The notes under the pieces: model-generated
The model's database searches: none
The model's input: only the letters and a program-made list of their open reading frames with translations
Told to the model about the DNA's origin: nothing
Assembly (NCBI RefSeq): GCF_004681965.1
Contig: NZ_SMLL01000004.1
Span: 496,001-560,000, forward strand
DNA: 64,000 bases
Direction: 5' to 3'
Source of the DNA: Ramlibacter rhizophilus
GTDB lineage: Bacteria > Pseudomonadota > Gammaproteobacteria > Burkholderiales > Burkholderiaceae_C
Part shown: positions 37,520-45,083 of the stretch, in pieces
How positions within the stretch are numbered: the stretch's first letter is position 1
Layout of the letters: the number at the start of each line of letters is the position of its first letter
Position numbers and translations under genes: made by a program

Positions 37520-38653
37520 CTAGCCGGGGGCTGGAGGCTCGAGGCGAAGCACCAGCACGAACCGGCTGCCCCGCCCCTGCCCCTCGCTCGTGGCCTGCAC
37601 CTGGCCCCCGTGCATTTCCACCAGCCGTTTGACCAGCGTGAGGCCCAGGCCCAGGCCTTCGGAGCGTTCGTGCTCGCCTTGCGCGAAGGCGTCGAAGATA
37701 TGCGGCAACGCCTCGGCCGGAATGCCGCAGCCGGTGTCTTCCACCTGCAGCAGTGCCTGGCCTGCCTCCCGCTCCAGCCGCACGCGCACCTCACCGCCTG
37801 GGGGCGTGAACTTGAGCGAGTTGGACAGCAGGTTGCCCAGGACCTGCGCCAGGCGGGCCGGGTCGCCGTGCAGGGGCACTGGCGCATCGGGCACCTGGGC
37901 CGATAGCGCGAGTCCGCGCGCGGCCAGCAGCGGGGCATAGTCGTCGGCGGCCTGGCGCACGAGCTCGCGCAAGTCCATGGGCTGGCGGTGCAGGGTGAGC
38001 TTGTCGGTGTCGATGCGCGTCACGTCCAGCAGGTCCGTGACGAGGCTCTCGAGGTGGCCCACCTGCCGCGCGATGACCTGCAGCATGCGCTGGGTCCGCT
38101 GCGGATCGCCCTGGGCCATGATGGTCAGCGCATTGCGGATGGGCATCAGCGGATTGCGCAGCTCGTGGGCGAGCACGGCCATGAAGCGGTTCTTGTTGCG
38201 GTCGGTCTCGCGCAGGCGCTCGTTGGCGAGGGCCAGCGCCTCGGAACTCGCGCGAAAGCGCTCGGCGGTCTCGTGGGCCGCGCCCAGGGCGCGGTGCATG
38301 CGACCGGCGATCAGGCTCGCGCCGATGCCCAGGAGCACGAAGAGCAGCAGGCGCATCGGCTCGGACAGCTCGGCGGGCTGGTAGCCCTCCAGCCGCCCCA
38401 GCGTGAAGCCGAGGGCCGCGCCCAGGGCCGTCGCCGCCAGGCCCGGTCCCAGCCCGCCCAGCGCGGCGGCCGCAAGCACGGCGAAGTAGAAGGTGATGTA
38501 GGGCGGCGTCGAGCCAGCGACGGGCTGCAGGAGCCAGCGCAGAACGGCCGCGCCCGCCACGATGAGAGCGGCCGTGCCGTAGCGCCTCGCGGCGCCTGCC
38601 AGCTCGGGGCGGCGTAACGCGATGGGGGTCTCCAGGGGCGGGGAGGCGCTCAC
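37520..38653 (-). CDS. Membrane histidine kinase with DUF4118-like sensor
   Basis: The product is 377 residues from a GTG at 38651-38653. Four hydrophobic segments (about 27-45, 52-70, 72-88 and 101-118) form a DUF4118/KdpD-like sensor (PPYITFYFAVLAAAALGGLG). HisKA follows with FMAVLAHELRNPLMPI (H163), then an ATPase domain with QVLGNLLSNSLKFTPPGG (N box), DTGCGIP (G1) and GLGLGLTLVKRLVEMHGG (G2). No cognate regulator is adjacent. It is convergent with the flavodoxin-like gene. The start is uncertain because no RBS is clear. Confidence 0.85.
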   Translation of the reverse strand: MSASPPLETPIALRRPELAGAARRYGTAALIVAGAAVLRWLLQPVAGSTPPYITFYFAVLAAAALGGLGPGLAATALGAALGFTLGRLEGYQPAELSEPMRLLLFVLLGIGASLIAGRMHRALGAAHETAERFRASSEALALANERLRETDRNKNRFMAVLAHELRNPLMPIRNALTIMAQGDPQRTQRMLQVIARQVGHLESLVTDLLDVTRIDTDKLTLHRQPMDLRELVRQAADDYAPLLAARGLALSAQVPDAPVPLHGDPARLAQVLGNLLSNSLKFTPPGGEVRVRLEREAGQALLQVEDTGCGIPAEALPHIFDAFAQGEHERSEGLGLGLTLVKRLVEMHGGQVQATSEGQGRGSRFVLVLRLEPPAPG

Positions 38654-38691
38654 GAGCTGAGTGTAGAGCCGCAAGGCCGCGCCTGACAGCC

Positions 38692-39030
38692 TCAGCGCAC
38701 GCGCACCGTGCCCTGGATGACGAGCCCCGGTTCGACGAAGACCGGTGCCGGCATGATGACCGGCGGCGCCATGTAGACGGGCGCCGGCACCACGACGGGC
38801 GCCGGCACATACACCACGGCCGGCGGCTGCGGGTTCCGGCACTTGCGCTCTTCCTTGTAGTCGCCGTTGGACTTGTACTTGCGCTCGACCTTGCAATGGC
38901 CGTCCCACCACTCCTGCTTGTAGGCGCCGTGGTGGCCGCGCCAGCCGTGCTCATGTTTGTCGCGGTCGGCCAGGGCGGCGAGGGGCAGGGCGCCGATGGC
39001 GAGGGCGATGATGCTGTGCAGTAACGTCAT
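38692..39030 (-). CDS. Small secreted Pro/Val-rich protein
   Basis: The product (112 residues) has a signal peptide (about 1-21, ending ALAD), a His/charged segment (DRDKHEHGWRGHHGAYKQEW), two cysteines in a basic region (C47, C64), and a repetitive C-terminus of Val-Pro-Ala-Pro units. This architecture (charged, then PAPV repeats) is common in small periplasmic or outer-envelope proteins of Burkholderiales with no assigned role. It lies between two histidine kinase genes. Confidence 0.75.
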   Translation of the reverse strand: MTLLHSIIALAIGALPLAALADRDKHEHGWRGHHGAYKQEWWDGHCKVERKYKSNGDYKEERKCRNPQPPAVVYVPAPVVVPAPVYMAPPVIMPAPVFVEPGLVIQGTVRVR

Positions 39031-39107
39031 GCGCGCCTTGTACTGGCGGCGCCGCGGTGCGGCTGTAAGCAATTGCGCCTTGCGGCGAAGGCGCAACGCA
39101 GCGCGCC

Positions 39108-41177
39108 TCAGCGGCCATCCACGCGCGACGAGCGTTCGAGGAGCGCGAGGATGTCGTCCGGCGTTGCCGGCTTGACCAGGTGCGCGTCGAAGCCCGCGTC
39201 GCGAGCCTTCGCGCGGTCGGCGGCCTGTCCGTAGCCGGTGAGGGCGATGTACACGCCATCGGCCGTGTCCGGCCTGGCCCGCAGCCGCTGCACCAGCTCG
39301 TAACCATCCATGGCCGGCAGGCCGATGTCGATGATGGCGGCCTGGGGCGGTTGCGCCACGGCGGCCTCCAGGGCGCGGAACGGGTCGTGCTCGATGCGCA
39401 CGCGGTGGCCCGCGCTTTCCAGCAGCAGCTGCAGTGTCTCCGCGGCGTCGCGGTTGTCGTCCACCACCAGCACGTCCAGCGCTCGTCCTTTCGGGCGGGG
39501 CACCGGGCCGCTCGCCGGCTGGCCGCTGCCGGCCGGTTCCGGCAGGCGTGGAAGCGTGACCGTGAAACAGCTCCCCTTGCCGGGGCCGTCGCTGGCCACG
39601 GACACCGTGCCGCCATGCAGTTCGACCAGGCTCCTGACCAGCGCAAGCCCCAGGCCCAGGCCACCTTGCGAGCGGTCGGGCGTGCGCTCGGCCTGCGCGA
39701 ACAGCTCGAAGATGCGCGGCTGCACGTCCTTCGGAATGCCGATGCCGTCGTCCTTGACGTGCACGCACACCCTCGCCTCGTCCACCTCCGTCACCAGCTG
39801 GATGTGCCCGCCCGGGGGCGTGTACTTGGCGGCGTTGTTCAGGAGGTTACTCAGCACCTGCACCATGCGCTTGCCGTCGCCGAGGACGTGCGCCGGCACC
39901 GGCGCCAGGGCGAGCGTGAGCTGGTGGCCCTGCATCTCGATGAGCGGACGCACCTGTTCGGCCGCGTTGCCGACGATGGTCTTCATGTCCTGGGGGGACT
40001 CCTCCAGGTTCACCAGTCCGCGCGTCACGCGCGAGACGTCCAGCAGGTCGTCCACCAGGCCCGTCATGTGGCGCACCTGACGCGTGATGATGGCGGCCGT
40101 GCGCTGGAGGCGGCCTTCGTCCATCGGCTGCAGCGAGAGCAGTTCCGCGGCGGTGCTGATCGGGGCCAGCGGGTTGCGCAGTTCGTGGGCCAGCATGGCA
40201 AGGAACTCGTCCTTGCGCCGGCTCGCGTCGCGCAGCTCCATCTGGGCGCGCGCGTTCTCGGCGGCGGACCAGGTCCGCGCCGCGACATCGACCGCCAGGC
40301 CGATCTCCGCGTCGGTCCAGTCCCGCGGCTGGTCGTGCTGCAGGCTCAGCACCATGCCGAGATGCCCGCCCTTGATCAGGGGAATGGCCACGTTGGACCG
40401 CACGCCGAGGCTCGCGTAGGCGGCCTTGTGCGGTGCGGTGCGCGGGTCCTGCTCCACGTCGCGGATCACCAGGGGAACGCCCGCGCGCAAGGTGGCGATG
40501 ACCTCCGGGCCGAACTCGTCGAGACGCCGCCGCTCCGTCGACAATGGCTCGGAGCCCCTGGGTTCCCAGTGCCGCTGCACGAAGGTGCTGCTCACGTCGT
40601 CCACCTCCACGTAGGTCACGCGGGTGATGCCCAGCTGCTCGCCCAGCATGGCCGAGGCGGTGAGGGCGATCTCCTCGGGCGACTCGAGTTCGTGCAGGGC
40701 GTCGGCGAGGTTCAACTGGAAAGTCTGCCGGTCGGTGCTGCTTCGCAGCGCGTCGGCGACGCGGGCCTGGTCCGTGACGTCCTCCGTGCGGTGGGCGATG
40801 CATACGAGCCGGCCCTCGGCGTCGTGGATCGGGATGTTGATGGCGCGCCAGTAGCGTTCCTCGAAGTCCTCGCTGCCGTCCGGCCGCGTGGTGCGGATCG
40901 GATAGCGCTGCAGCGGCAGGGTGTCGCTGAGTCCGGTGGCGATCACCCGGGCGAGCGAGCTGCGCAGCGCCGGCACGCCCGTGTCGCCCGGGTCGTCCGG
41001 ATTGCCGGGAAAGGCCGCGAAGAGGCGCTGGCCGACCAGGCTTTCCCGCGAGCGGCCGGCGCTGCGCAGGACGCAGTCGTTGACGGCCAGGATCACCGGG
41101 TCCTCGCTGGGGCTCAGCAGGTACTCCCCGATGGGGGACTGCATGAAGACGGACTGGAATACGGACGCGCGGAGCAT
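39108..41177 (-). CDS. Hybrid histidine kinase: PAS-GAF-HisKA-HATPase-receiver
   Basis: The product (689 residues) has no membrane span. An N-terminal PAS domain (about 8-140, ending IAHRTEDVTDQARV) precedes a GAF domain (about 155-310). The kinase has FLAMLAHELRNPLAPIS (H331), QVLSNLLNNAAKYTPPGG and GGLGLGLALVRSLVELHGG. A C-terminal receiver (about 565-689) starts LDVLVVDDNRD; its phospho-acceptor is D617 (IIDIGLPAMDG), with K in HLVKPA. It is probably a cytoplasmic sensor of small ligands or redox/light. It is divergent from the KaiC-like gene, from which it is separated by 195 bp. Confidence 0.9.
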   Translation of the reverse strand: MLRASVFQSVFMQSPIGEYLLSPSEDPVILAVNDCVLRSAGRSRESLVGQRLFAAFPGNPDDPGDTGVPALRSSLARVIATGLSDTLPLQRYPIRTTRPDGSEDFEERYWRAINIPIHDAEGRLVCIAHRTEDVTDQARVADALRSSTDRQTFQLNLADALHELESPEEIALTASAMLGEQLGITRVTYVEVDDVSSTFVQRHWEPRGSEPLSTERRRLDEFGPEVIATLRAGVPLVIRDVEQDPRTAPHKAAYASLGVRSNVAIPLIKGGHLGMVLSLQHDQPRDWTDAEIGLAVDVAARTWSAAENARAQMELRDASRRKDEFLAMLAHELRNPLAPISTAAELLSLQPMDEGRLQRTAAIITRQVRHMTGLVDDLLDVSRVTRGLVNLEESPQDMKTIVGNAAEQVRPLIEMQGHQLTLALAPVPAHVLGDGKRMVQVLSNLLNNAAKYTPPGGHIQLVTEVDEARVCVHVKDDGIGIPKDVQPRIFELFAQAERTPDRSQGGLGLGLALVRSLVELHGGTVSVASDGPGKGSCFTVTLPRLPEPAGSGQPASGPVPRPKGRALDVLVVDDNRDAAETLQLLLESAGHRVRIEHDPFRALEAAVAQPPQAAIIDIGLPAMDGYELVQRLRARPDTADGVYIALTGYGQAADRAKARDAGFDAHLVKPATPDDILALLERSSRVDGR

Positions 41178-41372
41178 GCAACAGGGTATCTGCTCCCACG
41201 CGCCTGCACGCGTCGGCAGTCATGCACATCGTCAGTGGCGATTCGGCTTCCTCAGCCTTCCGGGCCGTCGCACTGCGGGCCGGGGTGCGCGCCTACAGGA
41301 GCGGCGGCGCCTGCCCATTACGTTCTGCGTCCCGCGAAGAGAAGTCCTGCCGCCGATGGGAGGCCAGCGCCA

Positions 41373-42890
41373 GTGTCCAAACCCGAAGACGAGAACCCCC
41401 AGCCGCCCAGGCCGGAGACCGAACAGGACGTGACGGCCGAGGGCGGCCGCGTGAAGACGGGCGTGCCGCGCCTGGACTTCATCCTCAAGGGCGGCTTCTT
41501 CCGCGGCGGCACCTACACGCTCTACGGCCCTCCGGGCGCGGGCAAGACCATCCTGGCGAACCAGCTGTGCTTCAACCACATCGCCTTCACCGACCAGAAC
41601 TGCGTGTACCTCACGGTCCTGGCGGAGTCGCACGGCAAGATGGTCCGGCACCTGTCCAGCCTCCGGTTCTTCGATGCAAGGCTGGTGGGATCGCGGCTCA
41701 AGTACATGGCGGCCTACCAGACGCTGCGCGACGAAGGACCGCACGGCGTGCTGCGCCTGATCCAGTCCACGCTGCACCAGCAGCGGCCGGGCCTGCTGGT
41801 GATCGACGGGCTTGAATCCATCGAGCAGGCTGCCAGCGACCGCGTACGGGCGCGCGAATTCCTCAACCAGCTGCAGGCCTTCACCGCGCTCACGCAGACC
41901 ACCACGCTCCTGTGCGCGGTGGAGCAAGGCGGTGAGCAGCGCCGGGACGAGGACGCGATGGTCGATGGCGTGATCGAGCTGTCGGACAAGCTGGTCGGCC
42001 CCCGCGCCGTGCGCGAGCTCACCGTCCACAAGTTCCGCGGCAGCGGCTACCTGCGCGGCCGCCACGAGGTGGAGATCACCGGGCTGGGCGTCCAGATCCA
42101 TCCACGCATCGAAATCCAGTTCGACGCGCCGCCCGAACTGGCGAACGAGGAGCGCAAGCGCATGGGCTTCGGCATCGCGGAGCTGGACCGCATGATGAAC
42201 GGCGGGATCCTGTCCGGCTCCACGCTTGCGCTGCTGGGAGCGCCGGGCTCGGGCAAGACCACGCTGGGCCTGAGTTTCCTGGTGGAAGGCGCTCGCCAGG
42301 GCCACAAGGGCCTGTACTTCGCGTTCTACGAGCCGCCGCCGCGCCTTCTGGAGCGCGCCGAGCACATGGGCATTCCCCTTCGCCCGTATGTCGAGCAGGG
42401 CATGATCGAGTTGGTCTGGCAGCCGCCCCTGGAGCACTACATGGACGCCCTGGCCGAGTCCCTGCTGGATCGCGTGCGCGCCGAGCAGCCCGCGCGTCGG
42501 CGCCTCTTCATCGACGGCGTGCAGGGTTTCGCCGCCGCGGCGGTGTACGACGACCGGCTGCCGCGCTTTCTCTCCGCGCTGACCAACCAGCTGCGCACCT
42601 GGGACGTGACCACCCTCATCTCGGCGGAGCTGCCCATGTTCGGCACTTCCATCGAACTGCCGCACCCGGAGCTGGCGCACGTGGTGGAAACGGTCATCCT
42701 GCTGCGGTACGTGGAGCTCAAGTCGCAGTTGCACCGCCTGCTGTCGATCATGAAGATGCGCGAGAGCGGCTACGACACGTCCATCCGCGAATTCACGATC
42801 CGTGAAGGCGGCATCGAGGTCAGCGGCTCGTTCGAATCGGCGGAGCAGATTCTTTCCGGATTCCCGCGCAGTGCAGGAGGCATGTCGTGA
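41373..42890 (+). CDS. KaiC-like double RecA-fold ATPase
   Basis: The product (505 residues) starts at GTG 41373 with GGGAGG about 9 bases upstream. Two KaiC domains are present: Walker A YGPPGAGKT (51-59) with LLVIDGLESI (141-150), and LGAPGSGKT (288-296) with LFIDGVQGF (378-386). The second catalytic Glu of KaiC's EE pairs is replaced (AES at 84-86, YEP at 319-321). The KaiC phosphosites S431/T432 align with A436/H437. No KaiA or KaiB is nearby. It is coupled to a receiver gene (GTGA overlap), so it is better seen as a signalling ATPase than a clock protein. Confidence 0.88.
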   Translation: MSKPEDENPQPPRPETEQDVTAEGGRVKTGVPRLDFILKGGFFRGGTYTLYGPPGAGKTILANQLCFNHIAFTDQNCVYLTVLAESHGKMVRHLSSLRFFDARLVGSRLKYMAAYQTLRDEGPHGVLRLIQSTLHQQRPGLLVIDGLESIEQAASDRVRAREFLNQLQAFTALTQTTTLLCAVEQGGEQRRDEDAMVDGVIELSDKLVGPRAVRELTVHKFRGSGYLRGRHEVEITGLGVQIHPRIEIQFDAPPELANEERKRMGFGIAELDRMMNGGILSGSTLALLGAPGSGKTTLGLSFLVEGARQGHKGLYFAFYEPPPRLLERAEHMGIPLRPYVEQGMIELVWQPPLEHYMDALAESLLDRVRAEQPARRRLFIDGVQGFAAAAVYDDRLPRFLSALTNQLRTWDVTTLISAELPMFGTSIELPHPELAHVVETVILLRYVELKSQLHRLLSIMKMRESGYDTSIREFTIREGGIEVSGSFESAEQILSGFPRSAGGMS

Positions 42891-43243
42891 CCCGGATCCT
42901 CGTCGTGGACGACGAATACGACCTGGTCCAGACCATCTGCGCGGTGCTGGAACTGGAAGGCTACGAGGCCACCTCCGCGCGCAACGGCCGCCAGGCGCTG
43001 GAGGTGCTGGAGCAGGTGCGGCCGGACCTGCTCCTGACCGACGTGATGATGCCCTACGTGTCCGGCTACGACCTCGTGGAAGCCGTGCGCAAGCGCCCGC
43101 AAGGAAAAGACCTTCCGGTGGTGATCATGAGCGCGGTGGAGCCGGAGTTGCACCCGCACGGCGCCTGGGACGAGGTGATGCAGAAGCCGTTCACGCTGGA
43201 CGGGCTGCTGGAGGTGGTGGGGAAGCTGACGAAGGGCAAGTAG
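42887..43243 (+). CDS. Stand-alone response-regulator receiver
   Basis: This 118-residue CheY-like single domain starts at a GTG overlapping the KaiC-like stop. ILVVDDE (4-10) gives the acidic pair, D52 in LLTDVMMPYVSGYD is the phospho-acceptor, and K100 in VMQKPF is the conserved lysine. No output domain is present, so it must act through protein contacts. Coupling to the KaiC-like ATPase suggests that this is its partner, with one of the nearby kinases as phosphodonor. Confidence 0.92.
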   Translation: MTRILVVDDEYDLVQTICAVLELEGYEATSARNGRQALEVLEQVRPDLLLTDVMMPYVSGYDLVEAVRKRPQGKDLPVVIMSAVEPELHPHGAWDEVMQKPFTLDGLLEVVGKLTKGK

Positions 43244-43306
43244 GAGCATGGGCCGCCCACCCTTGCGGCCGCGTGACGGTGTGCCGCTTTCTGCTGCCCG
43301 CGCTCC

Positions 43307-43462
43307 TCAGTACTTGATCCGCCCTTCGGCCGACATCGAGACGAGCTGGACCACGGTCGTGAGATCGCCCTGCAGGGTTCCGAAGAGCGCGCCGGTGCCG
43401 GTCGCCTCCTCGAAGCGGCCGGTTCCGCCCTTGACGTAGTAGTTGCCCTCGGCAAGCCCTAC
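43307..43462 (-). pseudogene. 3' remnant of a beta-barrel-type secreted protein gene
   Basis: The minus-strand frame reads AEGNYYVKGGTGRFEEATGT, then GALFGTLQGDLTTVVQLVSM and ends RIKY with a stop at 43307-43309. GGTGRFxxATGTG is typical of the C-terminal part of allene-oxide-cyclase-barrel-like or similar secreted proteins. No start codon precedes it, and the upstream sequence is the 3' end of a histidine kinase gene in another frame. It therefore looks like a truncated gene whose 5' part has been lost. Confidence 0.6.
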
Positions 43463-44673
43463 GGCTGCGCGTTCCCCGCGCCGCCGAGCGGCGGCGGCTT
43501 GAGTGACAGCTGGGGGTTCTGGGCCCGCCTGTCCGCTGCCAACGGCGGAACGCGTGGCAGCCGCACGGAAAAGGTGGTCTGTTCGTCATCCGACGCCAGT
43601 TCGACGGTGCCACCATGTGCGACTGCGATTTCCTTGGTGATGTAGAGGCCCAGGCCCAAGCCGGAGGAGCCAGGCCGCCTGTCTGCCTCGACGGTGGGCC
43701 TCTGGCGCAGCGGCGTGAACATGTTCTCTCGTGCTCGCGCGGGGATTGGCTGGCCCGCGTTCGTGACCTTCACGCGGACAGCCTCCTCGTCTGCGTCCAC
43801 GGAGACGTTCACGGGCGCCCCTGCTGCGCCGTGCTGAACCGCGTTTGCAATGAGATTGGCGAGCATCTGTCCGATCCGGGCGGCATCCCAGCGGCCGCTC
43901 AGGTCCCCTTCGCAAGTCAGCTCGATCCTGCTGTCGGGGTGCAATGCCGCGACCTCGGTGACGATGTTCGTCGTGATGACGCCGAAATCTGCAGGGACGG
44001 GGGTGATGGGAAGCGCCACACCGAAGGCGGTCTGGGTGAAGTCGAGGATGTCCTTGACCATGTCCCGCATCCGCTCCGAGGCGGTCACGATGCGGGCGAC
44101 GGCCTTCGTCTGGCCACCGGTCAGCGTGTCGGCCCGCAGGAGGTACTGCGCACTCATCTGGACCACGCCCAGCGGCGTGCGCAAGTCATGCCCCAGGACC
44201 CCCAGCAGGAGGTTGCGCGAGTCATCCACCTTCTTCGAGTACAGGGAAGCCGACTCGGAGAGCGCCTGGTCCATGCTCTCGCCGAAGCGAGTCAGCTGTT
44301 CCAGGTCGTCTTTGCGTGCTTCCTGGAGTTGCTGGGTCCACCTGCGGATGACGGAGGCACGGAGTGCGCGGTACTCCGACAGCAGGTGGTCCAGTGAAAA
44401 TCCCTGGTCGAAGCGCTGTTCGGCGTGTTCGCGCGCGGTGCGCGTGATGTTCGGCGCGTTCTCCGGCTTGTTGCCTTGGGACTTGTCGTGCTGGTCGCCG
44501 CCCCCCTGGGCTTGCGCCATGTCGGCCGCAATCGCGAGCAACAGCACTTTCGCGTGGTCGGCAAGTTCGTGACGGGTGAATTGGTGAGATGCAGGAAGCT
44601 TCGACCGCGCGAAGACGACCCACTCATCGACGATGGGTTCCACCTGCTCGTTCAAGAAGGCACTGATGTTCAT
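43459..44673 (-). CDS. Soluble histidine kinase with RsbRD-like N-terminal domain
   Basis: The product is 404 residues from the ATG at 44671-44673 (AGGAA 3 bases upstream). Residues about 1-150 resemble the RsbRD N-terminal domain (FLNEQVEPIVDEWVVFARSK; FDQGFSLDHLLSEYRALRAS), a haem- or ligand-type sensor fold in stress kinases. LLGVLGHDLRTPLGVVQMSA gives H162. The ATPase has IGQMLANLIANAVQHG, an abbreviated G1 (VTNAGQPIP in place of DxGxGIP) and SSGLGLGLYITKEIAVAHGG. The tail after residue 380 is unconserved. Its upstream DNA is a terminator and a tRNA fragment, so it needs its own promoter in a short gap. Confidence 0.85.
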   Translation of the reverse strand: MNISAFLNEQVEPIVDEWVVFARSKLPASHQFTRHELADHAKVLLLAIAADMAQAQGGGDQHDKSQGNKPENAPNITRTAREHAEQRFDQGFSLDHLLSEYRALRASVIRRWTQQLQEARKDDLEQLTRFGESMDQALSESASLYSKKVDDSRNLLLGVLGHDLRTPLGVVQMSAQYLLRADTLTGGQTKAVARIVTASERMRDMVKDILDFTQTAFGVALPITPVPADFGVITTNIVTEVAALHPDSRIELTCEGDLSGRWDAARIGQMLANLIANAVQHGAAGAPVNVSVDADEEAVRVKVTNAGQPIPARARENMFTPLRQRPTVEADRRPGSSGLGLGLYITKEIAVAHGGTVELASDDEQTTFSVRLPRVPPLAADRRAQNPQLSLKPPPLGGAGNAQP

Positions 44674-44719
44674 TTCCTGCTCACGACATCTGCAGGCCGC
44701 CTCCAAGCGCCGGAAACGG

Positions 44720-44760
44720 AAAAAGGGGTCGCTGCGCATCGAGCAGCGGCAAGCCCTTTT
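44720..44760 (-). terminator. Intrinsic terminator beside the tRNA-Thr fragment
   Basis: AAAAGGG (44721-44727) pairs with CCCTTTT (44754-44760), with an inner GCTGC/GCAGC stem, and on the minus strand it ends in five T. It lies 4 bp downstream of the 20-bp tRNA-Thr 3'-end copy in tRNA orientation, which is where a tRNA terminator is expected. Confidence 0.75.
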
Positions 44761-44764
44761 CTGG

Positions 44765-44784
44765 TGGTGCCGGAGAGAGGAATC
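44765..44784 (-). repeat. 20-bp copy of the tRNA-Thr 3' end (candidate att site)
   Basis: Twenty consecutive bases are identical to 47288-47307, which are the encoded CCA, the discriminator base, the 3' acceptor strand and part of the T arm of tRNA-Thr. The orientation is the same. Sequence beyond it does not resemble a tRNA, so this is a partial duplication as left by integration at a tRNA 3' end. Confidence 0.8.
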
Positions 44785-45083
44785 CAAAACCGGGCTGCAG
44801 GGCGCACCAAGCTTAGCCACGAGCCCGGACTGGCCAAAATACCACCAAAAATACCGGCAACTCCCAGAGTGTCCTCTTCCGGCCACATGCGCCTGTTGAT
44901 CCAGTCTAGTTGATCTGGCGCTACTGCTTCTAGCGGTGGCGACGACTACACGACTGTGTTTGTGCCAGTGTGCGCGCGGTCGAGCCTGTGGTTCGGCTGT
45001 GCGAACATCCAGGCATGACATTCCTGCGCGACTCGCGAACGCCGCAACATGAGTAGCACGCCAGGCAGATCGACTCCACCCCG
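44785..45083. other. Spacer between the tRNA fragment and ktrB
   Basis: About 300 bp without a credible gene. Adjacent repeats GCCAAAATACC (44833-44843) and ACCAAAAATACC (44844-44855) lie about 50 bp inside the candidate att copy, a usual place for integrase-binding sites. The rest should include the ktrB promoter, which I could not pinpoint. Confidence 0.55.

Noticed and set aside
41373-42890. Complete circadian clock (KaiABC) system
   Set aside because: No kaiA or kaiB is present and the KaiC phosphorylation residues are replaced, so a clock role is not supported.
44785-44830. Possible second tRNA gene beside the 20-bp tRNA-Thr match
   Set aside because: Only the 3' 20 bases match; there is no anticodon arm, D arm or 5' acceptor strand, so it is a fragment, not a gene.
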